Assembly (NCBI GenBank): GCA_001508335.1
Contig: LGFX01000011.1
Coordinates: 1-50,500 of the forward strand
Direction: 5' to 3'
Length of the DNA stretch: 50,500 nucleotides
Source: a candidate division TA06 bacterium 32_111
GTDB taxonomy: Bacteria; Hydrothermota; 32-111
Shown: positions 1 through 10,007 of the stretch, piece after piece
How positions within the stretch are numbered: position 1 is the first letter of the stretch
Layout of the letters: every line of letters starts with the position of its first letter
Translations under genes and position numbers: made by a program
The notes under the pieces: model-generated
Database searches by the model: none
What the model was told of the DNA's origin: nothing
What the model saw: the letters and a program-made list of their open reading frames with translations, nothing else

Positions 1-416
1 CTAAGTTCCATAATTGGAGAAAGGTATGAAGGGAATGTTCTGTTATCCCTTGCCATAGAGCATGGTATGGTGAATCCACCATAATCCTCAGGAGGCCAGG
101 TTAACTCCCACCCAAATGTCCCAACAGTAAGACCATAATGGTTCAAAATCTCAAATAACCTTGCAGATTGGATATCCTGCTGCAGATTGAAAAAGGAAAC
201 TATTTTGTGTTTTTCCGCACTTTTGCCGGTTGCAAGTGATGTCCATATAGTTGGAGAGATTGGAACTCTTGTATCCTGATCAACAGAATCCATAAAAGAG
301 TAAATAGAATTCTCCTTTAAAAATTTGAAAAAGGGTAATTTCCCCTTATCGATGAATCTGTCTATCAATGTGAATGTTCCACCATCTATTCCAACTATTA
401 TTACTTTTTTTCCCAT
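1..416 (-). CDS. Alkaline phosphatase superfamily protein (phosphodiesterase type), 3' part outside window
   Basis: An open frame runs from ATG at 416 to the left edge (138 complete codons, no stop). The N-terminus reads KKVIIVGIDGG, the first metal-binding Asp region (D11) of the alkaline phosphatase/nucleotide pyrophosphatase superfamily. It is followed by PISPTIWTSLATGK (about residues 52-65), the Ser/Thr nucleophile region, and then a KHKI segment as in type I phosphodiesterase-like 'alkaline phosphatase family' proteins. The family hydrolyses phosphate mono- or diesters, or transfers phospho-groups. The substrate cannot be told from the N-terminal third. There is no signal peptide, so it starts cytoplasmic. 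No Shine-Dalgarno sequence precedes the ATG; a promoter ends 9 nt upstream (see 426-453), so the transcript is probably leaderless or nearly so. Confidence 0.8.
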   Translation of the reverse strand, partial: MGKKVIIVGIDGGTFTLIDRFIDKGKLPFFKFLKENSIYSFMDSVDQDTRVPISPTIWTSLATGKSAEKHKIVSFFNLQQDIQSARLFEILNHYGLTVGTFGWELTWPPEDYGGFTIPCSMARDNRTFPSYLSPIMEL

Positions 417-425
417 AATTTTAGA

Positions 426-453
426 ATTATATTATCAAAATCTTTTTATTCAA
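426..453 (-). promoter_or_regulatory. Sigma70-type promoter for the phosphatase-superfamily gene
   Basis: On the minus strand TTGAAT (453-448), a 16-nt spacer and TATAAT (431-426). The -10 box ends 9 nt before the ATG at 416, so initiation about 7 nt downstream leaves a leader of only two or three nucleotides. No Shine-Dalgarno sequence lies between. The rest of the 161-nt gap between this gene and the tRNA is AT-rich and shows nothing else. Confidence 0.55.
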
Positions 454-577
454 GTAAAAAATTTTTAAATTCGATATAATATATAGATATATTGATAGGA
501 CGAATGTAAATTGAATGAAGAATAGAAAATAAAATATTTAGAAATATTTTTTGGGATTTTTAATCGAATGATAAAAA

Positions 578-651
578 CGGGAGCGACGAGACTCGAACTC
601 GCGACCTCTTGCGTGACAGGCAAGCGTTCTAACCAACTGAACTACGCCCCC
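578..651 (-). tRNA. tRNA-Asp (GTC)
   Basis: The minus strand folds as a complete 74-nt tRNA: acceptor 5' GGGGGCG pairs with 3' CGCTCCC (one G-U pair), with discriminator G at 578. The anticodon arm is CTTGC-CTGTCAC-GCAAG with anticodon GTC (Asp), and the T arm contains GTTCGAGTC. CCA is not encoded: the discriminator is followed directly by TTTTTAT, so a CCA-adding enzyme is needed and the T-run may help end transcription. A strong promoter lies just upstream at 664-692. Confidence 0.97.
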
Positions 652-663
652 GTAAGGGTTGTT

Positions 664-692
664 ATAATAGCATACAAATAAAATTTTGTCAA
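664..692 (-). promoter_or_regulatory. Promoter of tRNA-Asp
   Basis: On the minus strand TTGACA (692-687), a 17-nt spacer and TATTAT (669-664), with the tRNA 5' end at 651. The -35 box begins 3 nt after the gyrB stop codon (696-698), so the promoter abuts gyrB with no terminator between. Confidence 0.75.
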
Positions 693-695
693 TAT

Positions 696-2953
<2,258 letters not shown>

Positions 2954-2961
2954 AGTTTATT

Positions 2962-2990
2962 ATTATATCATAAAAATTTGAATTTATCAA
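2962..2990 (-). promoter_or_regulatory. Promoter of the dciA-gyrB operon (predicted leaderless)
   Basis: On the minus strand TTGATA (2990-2985), a 17-nt spacer and TATAAT (2967-2962). Only 8 nt (AATAAACT) separate the -10 box from the ATG at 2953, with no Shine-Dalgarno sequence. The promoter lies in the gap after nth, whose stop is at 3005. Confidence 0.65.
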
Positions 2991-3004
2991 CTTATATTGG
3001 ACTC

Positions 3005-3652
3005 CTATTTCCCCACTTTTACTCTATCACAGAGAGTATTTAAAACACATTCTTTGCATTTCGGGTTAACAGGTTTACAGATATTTTGTCCCCATATAAC
3101 TAAAAGTTCATTGTATACTATCCAGTATTTTTTTGGAAGTATTTTCATAAGTTCAATTTCTGTTTCGTAAGGATTTTTTGTCTTTACAATTCCAAACCTG
3201 TTTGAAATCCGGTGAACATGGGTATCAACACAGATTCCAATCTTCCCATATCCTAAAGATAGAACAAGGTTTGCAGTTTTTCTTCCAACACCTTTTAAAC
3301 TCAAAAGTTTTTCCATATCATCAGGAACTTTTCCATTGAACCTTTCTATCAAAGTTTGAGAAACATTCTTTATAACTTTTGCTTTGTTTCTATAAAAACC
3401 AGATTTTTTAATAAGATTCTCTATATCAGTAGTATTCAGTTTTACCATACTGTAGGGATTATCTGCAACTTTAAAAAGTTTTAAAGAGACTTCTTCTGTT
3501 ATCTTATCTTTTGTTCTTAAGGAGATAATTGTTGATATTAAAATTTTGTATGGGTCATCTTTTTCAAAAAGTTTACCAACAACAGGTTTTTTAAACCTTT
3601 TTGTTTCTTTTATAAGTATCTTAACTACTTTGAAAAAAACTTTTTTATCCAT
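3005..3652 (-). CDS. nth: Endonuclease III (DNA glycosylase/AP lyase)
   Basis: 215 aa, standard size. Helix-hairpin-helix LLSLKGVGRKTANLVL (about 116-131) contains catalytic Lys125, and VDTHVHR supplies catalytic Asp143. The C-terminal [4Fe-4S] loop has the canonical C-x6-C-x2-C-x5-C spacing (Cys192, 199, 202, 208). It removes oxidised pyrimidines and nicks the abasic site in base-excision repair. It is the last gene of an overlapping trio: its ATG overlaps the UbiA-like gene's stop (TGATG), so it is probably translated from that mRNA. Confidence 0.95.
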   Translation of the reverse strand: MDKKVFFKVVKILIKETKRFKKPVVGKLFEKDDPYKILISTIISLRTKDKITEEVSLKLFKVADNPYSMVKLNTTDIENLIKKSGFYRNKAKVIKNVSQTLIERFNGKVPDDMEKLLSLKGVGRKTANLVLSLGYGKIGICVDTHVHRISNRFGIVKTKNPYETEIELMKILPKKYWIVYNELLVIWGQNICKPVNPKCKECVLNTLCDRVKVGK

Positions 3653-4536
3653 CAGAAGAATAGTAGGGTTATTGCAACATAAAGGGATTCAAAAAGATAC
3701 AAAAACCTGTAAAATTTTCTAAAATTTCTTGGAAATGTGAAATCTATGTTGGATTTTAAAATTTTCACAAAATAATAGAACTGGAAAAACATACCAGGTA
3801 AAAATGCTATTCCTGTATAAATTGGAATAACCTTAAAAAACGAGATGGAGAAAAAATATAAAGAGGAAAGGAAAAATACTGATGTTGATAGTATGAATGA
3901 ACCTTTAAGACCGAGTTTATGTGCAATAGTGTAAACTCCATTTTCTTTATCTGTTATGTAATCAACATTATAATGGTTTATATGACCAGCGATCTCAATC
4001 AAACCGAAAAAAAATGAAAAGATGAAAAGATCCAAAGAGTAGTAACCTAAAATGTATGAACCAAATATCACAAGGAAAGGCATCGTTAAAAAATCAAGTA
4101 AAAATGGGAAAATTATTCCCTTTTTGAACATAACCAGTGGATGTGTGTAAAGTGCCCATCCAAGCATAAGAAAGATAAAATAAATAGACATGTATGGATT
4201 TATAAAAAGGGAGAAGAGAACCGTAGTTAAGAAAAAAAATGATGATATGTAAAAAAGAAATTTTTTATCAACACCTTCGAACCTCTCTTTAAACCTCTTT
4301 TTCTTATCCTTCAGATCGAGTTCGAAAGTAGCATAGTTGTTGTATGAGAGAACCTGTGAGAGAAAAGAGAAAACTGCAATAAGGCCAAAAAAACTTTTTG
4401 AACTGATATCAGGGAAACCTAACCTGTATGTTGCATATATAGAACCTGCAACTGTCATCAAAAAATGTTGGAGATTCTCATAAGGTCTTATAGCGAAAAA
4501 AAATGATCTCAAGTGATTTTTAAAATTTTTCCCCAT
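3652..4536 (-). CDS. UbiA-superfamily prenyltransferase with degenerate first Asp motif
   Basis: 294 aa integral membrane protein with about eight hydrophobic segments. The second UbiA motif is clear: DYITDKENGVYTIAHKLG (Asp192, Asp196). The first motif aligns with NDxxDxxxD but reads NNYATFELD (66-74), so two of three acidic positions are replaced and only Asp74 remains. UbiA enzymes move prenyl groups onto aromatic or other acceptors (quinones, chlorophyll, archaeal lipids); the acceptor here is unknown. It overlaps the FAD oxidoreductase upstream by 17 bp and nth downstream by 1 bp. The pairing with an oxidoreductase hints at a shared lipid or quinone step, but that is inference. Confidence 0.75.
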   Translation of the reverse strand: MGKNFKNHLRSFFFAIRPYENLQHFLMTVAGSIYATYRLGFPDISSKSFFGLIAVFSFLSQVLSYNNYATFELDLKDKKKRFKERFEGVDKKFLFYISSFFFLTTVLFSLFINPYMSIYFIFLMLGWALYTHPLVMFKKGIIFPFLLDFLTMPFLVIFGSYILGYYSLDLFIFSFFFGLIEIAGHINHYNVDYITDKENGVYTIAHKLGLKGSFILSTSVFFLSSLYFFSISFFKVIPIYTGIAFLPGMFFQFYYFVKILKSNIDFTFPRNFRKFYRFLYLFESLYVAITLLFF

Positions 4537-5845
4537 TGATAATACCTTTGGATGCTATTATACCGGAAATTGCTGCTCCAACTATTCCCCTCGATTTTCC
4601 AGCTCCATCACCGGCAACAAAAAGATTTTTTACATTAGTTTCAAGATATTTTGATGTTTCGTAAGAGAGAGAGTAGAATTTTACTTCAGGAGCGTAGATT
4701 ATATTCTCTTCTTTTAAAATTGTATTCCCAAAAATTTTGTTTAACTTTATCAACGATTCCTTCAACTCTTTTATTATTTTGTAAGGATATGACATCCTTA
4801 TATCCCCCGGAGTTACAAGTTTACCAACACTCAATGTTGGGACAACTTTATCAAACCATCTTGTTTTATCAAAAAATGTCTCCTCTTTACTTCTCTTCTC
4901 ATCTAAAAAATCCCCAACTCTCTGAATTATAGGTTTTCCGTTCCCCAAAATATTTGTTGAAATAGCTATCAACCTCCCATAGACGAAAGGATCGGTTAAA
5001 GGTTCTGTCAAAATAATAGTATCGAGTAAAGCGAAATTGGTGTTTTCAGTTTTACTTTTTTTCAATGCATCACCGTTAACGAGAGTGAAATCATCATACT
5101 TTTCAAGTGTTATCCTGCCACCAGGATTCGTGCAAAATGTTCTTACGGTGTTACCATATTTTGTTTTTATTTTAAACTTTGGATCATATATAACATCTGT
5201 TATAGGATATGATTCTTTTCTCATCTCAACCCTTATCCCTATATCAATTTTTTTTCCATTCGAATATGATACATTCAACCTGTTTGAAACTTCACGAAGC
5301 CATTTTGAACCATTCCTTCCTGGTGCTAAAAGAAGGTATTTACCCTCAAAAGTTTCACCTCTATCACTTTCAAGGATGAAAGAATTCTCTTTTATTTTTA
5401 TATCAACAATATTCGTTGAAAGTTTGAATTTTACATTCTTTTCCTCAAGATAGTTTCTGAAGTTTTTTATAATATTTTTTGAAAGGTCTGTTCCTATATG
5501 TCTCTGTATAGAAGGTATAAACTCAACATCGTTCCTTTTGGCTCTCTCATCCCATTCCCTGTAAAGTTTTTCATCATCTCCAAAGATCTCCTCAGGTGCT
5601 CCAAATCTTAAAAATGTTTTATCTATAAAATCTATATAATTTTTAGCTTCATCTCTTGTTATTTTCAACTCATCAAGATCCATTCCTATTTCGGGAGAAA
5701 GGTTTAATTTACAATCGTTTAACATTCCACCTGATGGGAAAGGATTTTTGTCGACAATAAGAATAGAATCTATTCCCTTTTCTACAAGGTTTAAAGCGGC
5801 AAAAAGCCCTGCAGGTCCTGATCCAACAATAACTATTTCATACAT
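4520..5845 (-). CDS. FAD-dependent dehydrogenase (COG2509-type)
   Basis: 441 aa. N-terminal dinucleotide fold IVIVGSGPAGLFAALNL with GxGxxG at 8-13, an acidic residue in IVDKNPFPSGG, and the C-terminal FAD-binding signature NLFVAGDGAGKSRGIVGA near 415. Overall it matches the 'NAD(P)/FAD-dependent oxidoreductase, COG2509' family, whose substrates are largely unknown. No signal peptide. First gene of the oxidoreductase-UbiA-nth unit. The ATG at 5845 has no Shine-Dalgarno sequence and lies 8 nt from a strong extended -10 box, so its mRNA is probably leaderless. Confidence 0.85.
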   Translation of the reverse strand: MYEIVIVGSGPAGLFAALNLVEKGIDSILIVDKNPFPSGGMLNDCKLNLSPEIGMDLDELKITRDEAKNYIDFIDKTFLRFGAPEEIFGDDEKLYREWDERAKRNDVEFIPSIQRHIGTDLSKNIIKNFRNYLEEKNVKFKLSTNIVDIKIKENSFILESDRGETFEGKYLLLAPGRNGSKWLREVSNRLNVSYSNGKKIDIGIRVEMRKESYPITDVIYDPKFKIKTKYGNTVRTFCTNPGGRITLEKYDDFTLVNGDALKKSKTENTNFALLDTIILTEPLTDPFVYGRLIAISTNILGNGKPIIQRVGDFLDEKRSKEETFFDKTRWFDKVVPTLSVGKLVTPGDIRMSYPYKIIKELKESLIKLNKIFGNTILKEENIIYAPEVKFYSLSYETSKYLETNVKNLFVAGDGAGKSRGIVGAAISGIIASKGIINGEKF

Positions 5846-5853
5846 ATGAAAAG

Positions 5854-5881
5854 ATTATACCAGAAAAAGTTTTGATGTAAA
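5854..5881 (-). promoter_or_regulatory. Promoter of the oxidoreductase-UbiA-nth unit (predicted leaderless)
   Basis: On the minus strand TTTACA (5881-5876), a 16-nt spacer and TATAAT (5859-5854), with an extended TGG just before the -10. The 8 nt between the -10 box and ATG 5845 are CTTTTCAT, with no ribosome-binding site. The -35 box lies 5 nt past the hydE stop. Confidence 0.7.
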
Positions 5882-5885
5882 TATT

Positions 5886-6911
5886 TTATAAATCTATAGG
5901 TATATCTGTTAACAACTTTTCCCTTCTATCACCTCTCTCTTTAACAAGTTTTTTTCCTGCCCTTTTTACAACTTCCTCAGTTATCTTCAAAGTGGAACTC
6001 TCATCCTCTTTGACACATATCTTGTTATCGTAAAGTAGATATTTTTCTCTATACTTTTGTGGAGTGTAATTTGGCATTATGACATTCGCTCCACTGTTTA
6101 ACGCTTTTTCTCTTCCCTCTTTTTCAAGGGTTGCCATAGAGGTTGTTGCAGGGATATTAGTGTTTATTGTTACAAGCCGAAGTAAAGCTATGAAATTTAA
6201 AACTGTTTCAAAATCTATAACTTTTTCATCCTTTAAAGGTGTTTGGTGGTGTGGGATGAAAGGTCCAACTCCAAGCATATCGAAATCGTAAAGTTTAAAG
6301 AAAAGTATGTCCTTTGCAAGATCCTCATAAGTTTGACCTGGAAGACCTATCATAACTCCTGTTCCCGTTTCATAACCCAACTCCTTTAAAGTCAGAAGAG
6401 ATTTAAGACGAAGATCAAAATCATCATCTGGATGTAACCTTTTGAAGAGTTTTCTGTTCGTTGTCTCTATCCTCAAAAGAAACCTGTCAGCACCAGCCCT
6501 TTTCCACTCATAGTAAACCTTCCTCTTCCTTTCTCCTACAGAGAGAGTTATAGCCATATCAAAATTGTTTTTCGTGTATTCTATTATTTCTGTTAAATCC
6601 CTATCGTAAACTGGAACCTCTCCACTCTGTAAAACTACGGTTCTGAAACCATCAATATAACTTTTTTTTATAATCTCTTTGATCTCTTCTTTTTCAATAG
6701 TGTACCTTTCCAAATTTTTGTTACTTCTCCTTATACCACAGTAAAGACAATCCTTTGTACATAGATTTGAAAACTCTATTATCCCTCTAAGATAGATATT
6801 TCTCCCAAATATTTTTTCAGTCAAAGAGTTTGCTTTTTTTCTTATAAGTTCACTATCCTCTCCTTTGCTTTTTAACATCAGAGAAAGCTGCTCTATAGTT
6901 ATATCTTTCAT
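5886..6911 (-). CDS. hydE: [FeFe]-hydrogenase H-cluster radical SAM maturase HydE
   Basis: 341 aa, close to characterised HydE. The radical SAM motif CTKDCLYC (Cys51, 55, 58) is followed by GIRRSNKNLERYT as in HydE. HydE works with HydG and HydF to build the diiron subcluster of the H-cluster; current models have it process the HydG-made Fe(CO)2(CN)-cysteine complex. Last gene of the maturation operon; its ATG overlaps the hydF stop by 4 bp. BioB or PylB are the nearest alternatives, but the adjacent hydF and hydG settle the call. Confidence 0.95.
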   Translation of the reverse strand: MKDITIEQLSLMLKSKGEDSELIRKKANSLTEKIFGRNIYLRGIIEFSNLCTKDCLYCGIRRSNKNLERYTIEKEEIKEIIKKSYIDGFRTVVLQSGEVPVYDRDLTEIIEYTKNNFDMAITLSVGERKRKVYYEWKRAGADRFLLRIETTNRKLFKRLHPDDDFDLRLKSLLTLKELGYETGTGVMIGLPGQTYEDLAKDILFFKLYDFDMLGVGPFIPHHQTPLKDEKVIDFETVLNFIALLRLVTINTNIPATTSMATLEKEGREKALNSGANVIMPNYTPQKYREKYLLYDNKICVKEDESSTLKITEEVVKRAGKKLVKERGDRREKLLTDIPIDL

Positions 6912-8143
6912 TTTAACTCCGGGAAGATTTTAATATACTCTTCGTAAACATCATCGAATATCTTTATTGTTCTTTTTAAAGCGTTGTGTATGTGTGATAT
7001 TATAACTCCATAATTTGTAACAGGGATATTCTTATCTTTTGCTTTTTCTATCCTCGAAAGCACCTCTTTTCTGTTTATCATACAACTTCCACACATAATA
7101 ACGAGTTTTGAATCCTCAAGGTTCTGATGTATCATAACTCCAGGGTTCATAACAAAGTTCAATTTTTTCCCTGTATAACCTTCAATCCATTTTGGTATTT
7201 TATACCTTCCAATATCATCAGGCTGAGGGTGGTGAGTGCATGCTTCCGCTATAAAAATTTTATCTCCATCTTTCAGTTCTTTCAAAACTTTAAGTCCCCT
7301 TATATACTCTTTCAGATCACCTTTCAACCTTGAGAAAACAATAGAGTATGTGGTTATAAAAATATCATCAGGTACTACCTTTGCAACATAATCCACAACC
7401 TGAGAATCAGTTATAACAAGTTTAGGTTTTCTTTTCAATATTTTCAAACTCTCCTCAAGTTCACTATGCTGAACAACAACAGAAATGCTATTCACATCAA
7501 GCATCTCCCTTAAAACCTGTTCCTGTGGGAGTATAATTCTTCCCTTAGGTGCAGCGGAATCTATAGGAATAACCTGAACAACTATATCGTTTTTATCTAT
7601 CTTATCTTTTAGTATTATATCTGATGTTATAACCTCTTTGAGAAGTGATGCTATCTTTTCCCTCAACTTTAGTATATTTTCACCGGTTTTTGATGAAACT
7701 TCAAGATATTCAAGTTTTTCATTTTTAATCCAGTTCAAAAGATTTTCATCCCTCTTTTCAATATCCATCTTAGAAAAAACTACAAAAATATTCTCCCTTT
7801 TCTTTTTCATCCTTCCGATAAAATCCCTGTCAAAATCGTTGAATGTAGAGTAAGTTGTAACAAGTATGATAAGGTCTGTCTTCCCTAAAACTTCGAGTGA
7901 TTTTTTAACCCTCTCTTTGCCCAACTCACCCTCATCATCAATTCCAGCTGTATCAACTATGTAAACAGGCCCAAGAGGTAAAATCTCCATTCTTTTTCCA
8001 ATAGGATCTGTAGTTGTTCCGGGGATATCTGAAACTATAGCAATTTTTTGTCCAGTCAAACTGTTTATAAGTGAAGATTTCCCAACATTCCTTTTTCCAA
8101 AAATCCCAATATGTGGAGCCATAGATAAAAGTTCTTTTTTCAT
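6908..8143 (-). CDS. hydF: [FeFe]-hydrogenase H-cluster maturation GTPase HydF
   Basis: 411 aa. GTPase domain: P-loop GKRNVGKS (16-23), G2 threonines in PGTTTDP (41-47), G3 DTAG (64-67) and SKMD as G4 near 124. Central dimerisation region, then the C-terminal FeS domain with EACTHH (Cys302, His304, His305) and CGSC (Cys351, Cys354), the three-cysteine cluster site of HydF. It is the scaffold that carries the 2Fe precursor to HydA. It sits between hydG (8-nt gap) and hydE (4-bp overlap). Confidence 0.96.
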   Translation of the reverse strand: MKKELLSMAPHIGIFGKRNVGKSSLINSLTGQKIAIVSDIPGTTTDPIGKRMEILPLGPVYIVDTAGIDDEGELGKERVKKSLEVLGKTDLIILVTTYSTFNDFDRDFIGRMKKKRENIFVVFSKMDIEKRDENLLNWIKNEKLEYLEVSSKTGENILKLREKIASLLKEVITSDIILKDKIDKNDIVVQVIPIDSAAPKGRIILPQEQVLREMLDVNSISVVVQHSELEESLKILKRKPKLVITDSQVVDYVAKVVPDDIFITTYSIVFSRLKGDLKEYIRGLKVLKELKDGDKIFIAEACTHHPQPDDIGRYKIPKWIEGYTGKKLNFVMNPGVMIHQNLEDSKLVIMCGSCMINRKEVLSRIEKAKDKNIPVTNYGVIISHIHNALKRTIKIFDDVYEEYIKIFPELK

Positions 8144-8151
8144 AAAAACCT

Positions 8152-9549
8152 CTAAAAGTAAAGGTCCCTTTTTCCCTCTTTTGTTTTTCCCAGTTTTTCA
8201 ATAAATTTTTTCTTTAAAGGAGAATCTTCCATTCTAAGGACCTCATCCTCAACAAGTTTGTATCCAACCTCCTTTGTCTTTTCCGAAGCATAATCTTCAA
8301 GATACTCGGTAAAAGTTAAAAGTGCGTTAGGCTGACAGAAGGTATGAATATGTTCACCTTTCGCTTCCTTCATAAAATTCTCTCCGGTTCTACCACTTCT
8401 ATAGCATGATGTGCAGAAGGATGGTATATATCCATGTGTAGCAATATCGTAAATAACCTCATCTAATGAACGGGTATCACCTATAGTGAACTGTTGCATA
8501 TCAGGCTTGTTGGTTAAAGCATCGTGATATGCTCCAGGGTATGTTCTTGAACCTGCACTTATCTGAGATACACCAAGTTTGAAAAGTTCCCTTCTGAATG
8601 ATGCTGTTTCTCTCGTTGTAAGAATAAGACCTGTGTATGGTACCGCGATCCTTAAAATAGCAACTATTTTTTTAAAATCCTCATCCTTTATTTCAAAAGG
8701 TGGATGTTCTGAAAGTGGAGCCCCGAGGGCAGGTTCTATTCTCGGGAAAGAGATTGTGTGTGGTCCAACACCAAAAACTTCTTCAAGATGTAAAGCGTGC
8801 TGTATCAAAGCCATAACCTCGAACCTGTAATCGTAAAGGCCAAAAAGAACACCCATAGCAACATCATCTATCCCTGCTTCCTGTGCTCTATCCAATGAAT
8901 ATAATCTGTAAAGATAATCTCTCTTCTTTCCACCTATGTGTACCTTTTCATAAGTTTTTCTATGGTATGTTTCCTGAAAACATTGGTATGTTCCAATACC
9001 TGAACTCTTCAATATTTTAAAATCTTCAACACTCATAGGTGCTGAGTTTACATTTATCCTTCTTATCTCTCCATTTCCAGATTTCACAGAGTAAGCAGCC
9101 AGAATGGTCTCTTTAATCCAATCAACTTTAAACTGTGGATGTTCACCGTAAACCATAAGAATCCTTTTATGTCCCTGATCTTCAAGTATTTTTACTTCCT
9201 CTTTTATCTCATCCAGAGTTAAAGTTCTCCTATGTAGATCTCTGTTATCAGCCCTAAAGCCACAATAGGCACAAATATTCCCACACTCGTTTGTTACATA
9301 CAGTGGTGCGAATATAACCAATCTGTTACCATATATCTCCTCTTTAATTTTTAAAGCAAGAGAGAACATTTCATCTTTCAACTCTTCATCATCGTTCTGT
9401 AAAAGTACAAAAACATCCTCAACTGAAAGTCCCTTTTTTTCTTCCCCTTTTTTCAAAACCTCTAAAACCTCATTTTTTGATGGTTTTCTGTTCTCTTTTA
9501 TCAAATTATCAAGATATTCCTGATCAATAAAATCTTTCAATTCACTCAT
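8152..9549 (-). CDS. hydG: [FeFe]-hydrogenase maturase HydG (tyrosine lyase)
   Basis: 465 aa, standard length. Radical SAM cluster CGNICAYC (Cys89, 93, 96) in the context ECGNICAYCGFRADN. The C-terminal auxiliary cluster site is C-x2-C-x22-C (Cys379, 382, 405) within CTSCYRSGRTG, diagnostic of HydG against ThiH. It cleaves tyrosine to p-cresol and dehydroglycine, giving the CO and CN- ligands of the H-cluster. It overlaps the TM1266-like gene by 8 bp. Confidence 0.97.
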   Translation of the reverse strand: MSELKDFIDQEYLDNLIKENRKPSKNEVLEVLKKGEEKKGLSVEDVFVLLQNDDEELKDEMFSLALKIKEEIYGNRLVIFAPLYVTNECGNICAYCGFRADNRDLHRRTLTLDEIKEEVKILEDQGHKRILMVYGEHPQFKVDWIKETILAAYSVKSGNGEIRRINVNSAPMSVEDFKILKSSGIGTYQCFQETYHRKTYEKVHIGGKKRDYLYRLYSLDRAQEAGIDDVAMGVLFGLYDYRFEVMALIQHALHLEEVFGVGPHTISFPRIEPALGAPLSEHPPFEIKDEDFKKIVAILRIAVPYTGLILTTRETASFRRELFKLGVSQISAGSRTYPGAYHDALTNKPDMQQFTIGDTRSLDEVIYDIATHGYIPSFCTSCYRSGRTGENFMKEAKGEHIHTFCQPNALLTFTEYLEDYASEKTKEVGYKLVEDEVLRMEDSPLKKKFIEKLGKTKEGKRDLYF

Positions 9550-9820
9550 TTTTTCTCCTTTTTATTAAAGTTGATGAAACTTTTACTCCATTCAATCTTC
9601 CAAGTTTCCCAGTCATTGCACCAATCTCCTCATTTGTTCCCTCAACGATTAAAGATATAGCACAAAAATTATCCCCAATGTTGGGGATCCCCATCCTTCC
9701 TCTAATTATGTTTCCATAATCTGTAAGTATCTGGTTTACCTTATGGGATTGTTCCAACCTGTTTTCAATAATAATCCCTATAACCCCTATTCTGATATCA
9801 TCTTTTGTAAAATTTTCCAT
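9542..9820 (-). CDS. TM1266-family putative [FeFe]-hydrogenase system regulator
   Basis: 92 aa. Matches the 'iron-only hydrogenase system regulator' family (TM1266 type): RIGVIGIIIENR at the N-terminus, then QILTDYGNIIRGRMGIP and LGRLNGVKVSSTLI. The fold resembles ACT/NikR C-terminal regulatory domains. The molecular role of the family has not, to my knowledge, been shown. It is the first gene of the operon, ahead of hydG, with a GAGGAG ribosome site 6 nt before the ATG. A divergent paralogue is at 31640-31900. Confidence 0.88.
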   Translation of the reverse strand: MENFTKDDIRIGVIGIIIENRLEQSHKVNQILTDYGNIIRGRMGIPNIGDNFCAISLIVEGTNEEIGAMTGKLGRLNGVKVSSTLIKRRKNE

Positions 9821-9898
9821 CTTTTTCTCCTCGGACTCAAAATTTCTCGTCCTCAGTTTTTTTGGTTCCTTGGCTTCGTTTTAACTCTGCCTTAGATA
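9821..9898 (-). promoter_or_regulatory. 5' leader of the hyd maturation operon, possible hairpin
   Basis: About 78 nt lie between the predicted start site near 9898 and the TM1266-like ATG at 9820. The leader contains GGC...GCC complementarity in its first half. Its second half has a GGAC...GUCC stem with GA on both inner and both outer sides (tandem G-A possible), running directly into the GAGGAG ribosome site. I do not recognise a known riboswitch. The layout would allow folding to affect ribosome access. Confidence 0.35.
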
Positions 9899-9903
9899 TT
9901 TAT

Positions 9904-9931
9904 ATTTTAACTAAAAAAGTAGATTAGTCAA
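9904..9931 (-). promoter_or_regulatory. Promoter of the hyd maturation operon
   Basis: On the minus strand TTGACT (9931-9926), a 16-nt spacer and TAAAAT (9909-9904), with the start site expected near 9898. Between 9932 and 10007 the sequence is almost pure A/T with no other recognisable signal. Confidence 0.6.
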
Positions 9932-10007
9932 TATAAAAATATAAAAATAAAAGCACCTTTTTATATTTACCATATTTTAATTAAATAAAATTCTATTTTT
10001 TACTTTT

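Noticed and set aside
7953-8201. 82-codon minus-strand frame across the hydF/hydG junction.
   Set aside because: It is a +1/+2 frame shadow of hydF; Trp/Lys-rich with no domain, and hydF and hydG are intact.
9821-9898. SAM-I or preQ1 riboswitch upstream of the hyd operon.
   Set aside because: ACGAAGCC-AAGGAACC and AAAAAAACTGAGG superficially recall parts of these classes, but the required pairing partners and conserved blocks are missing.
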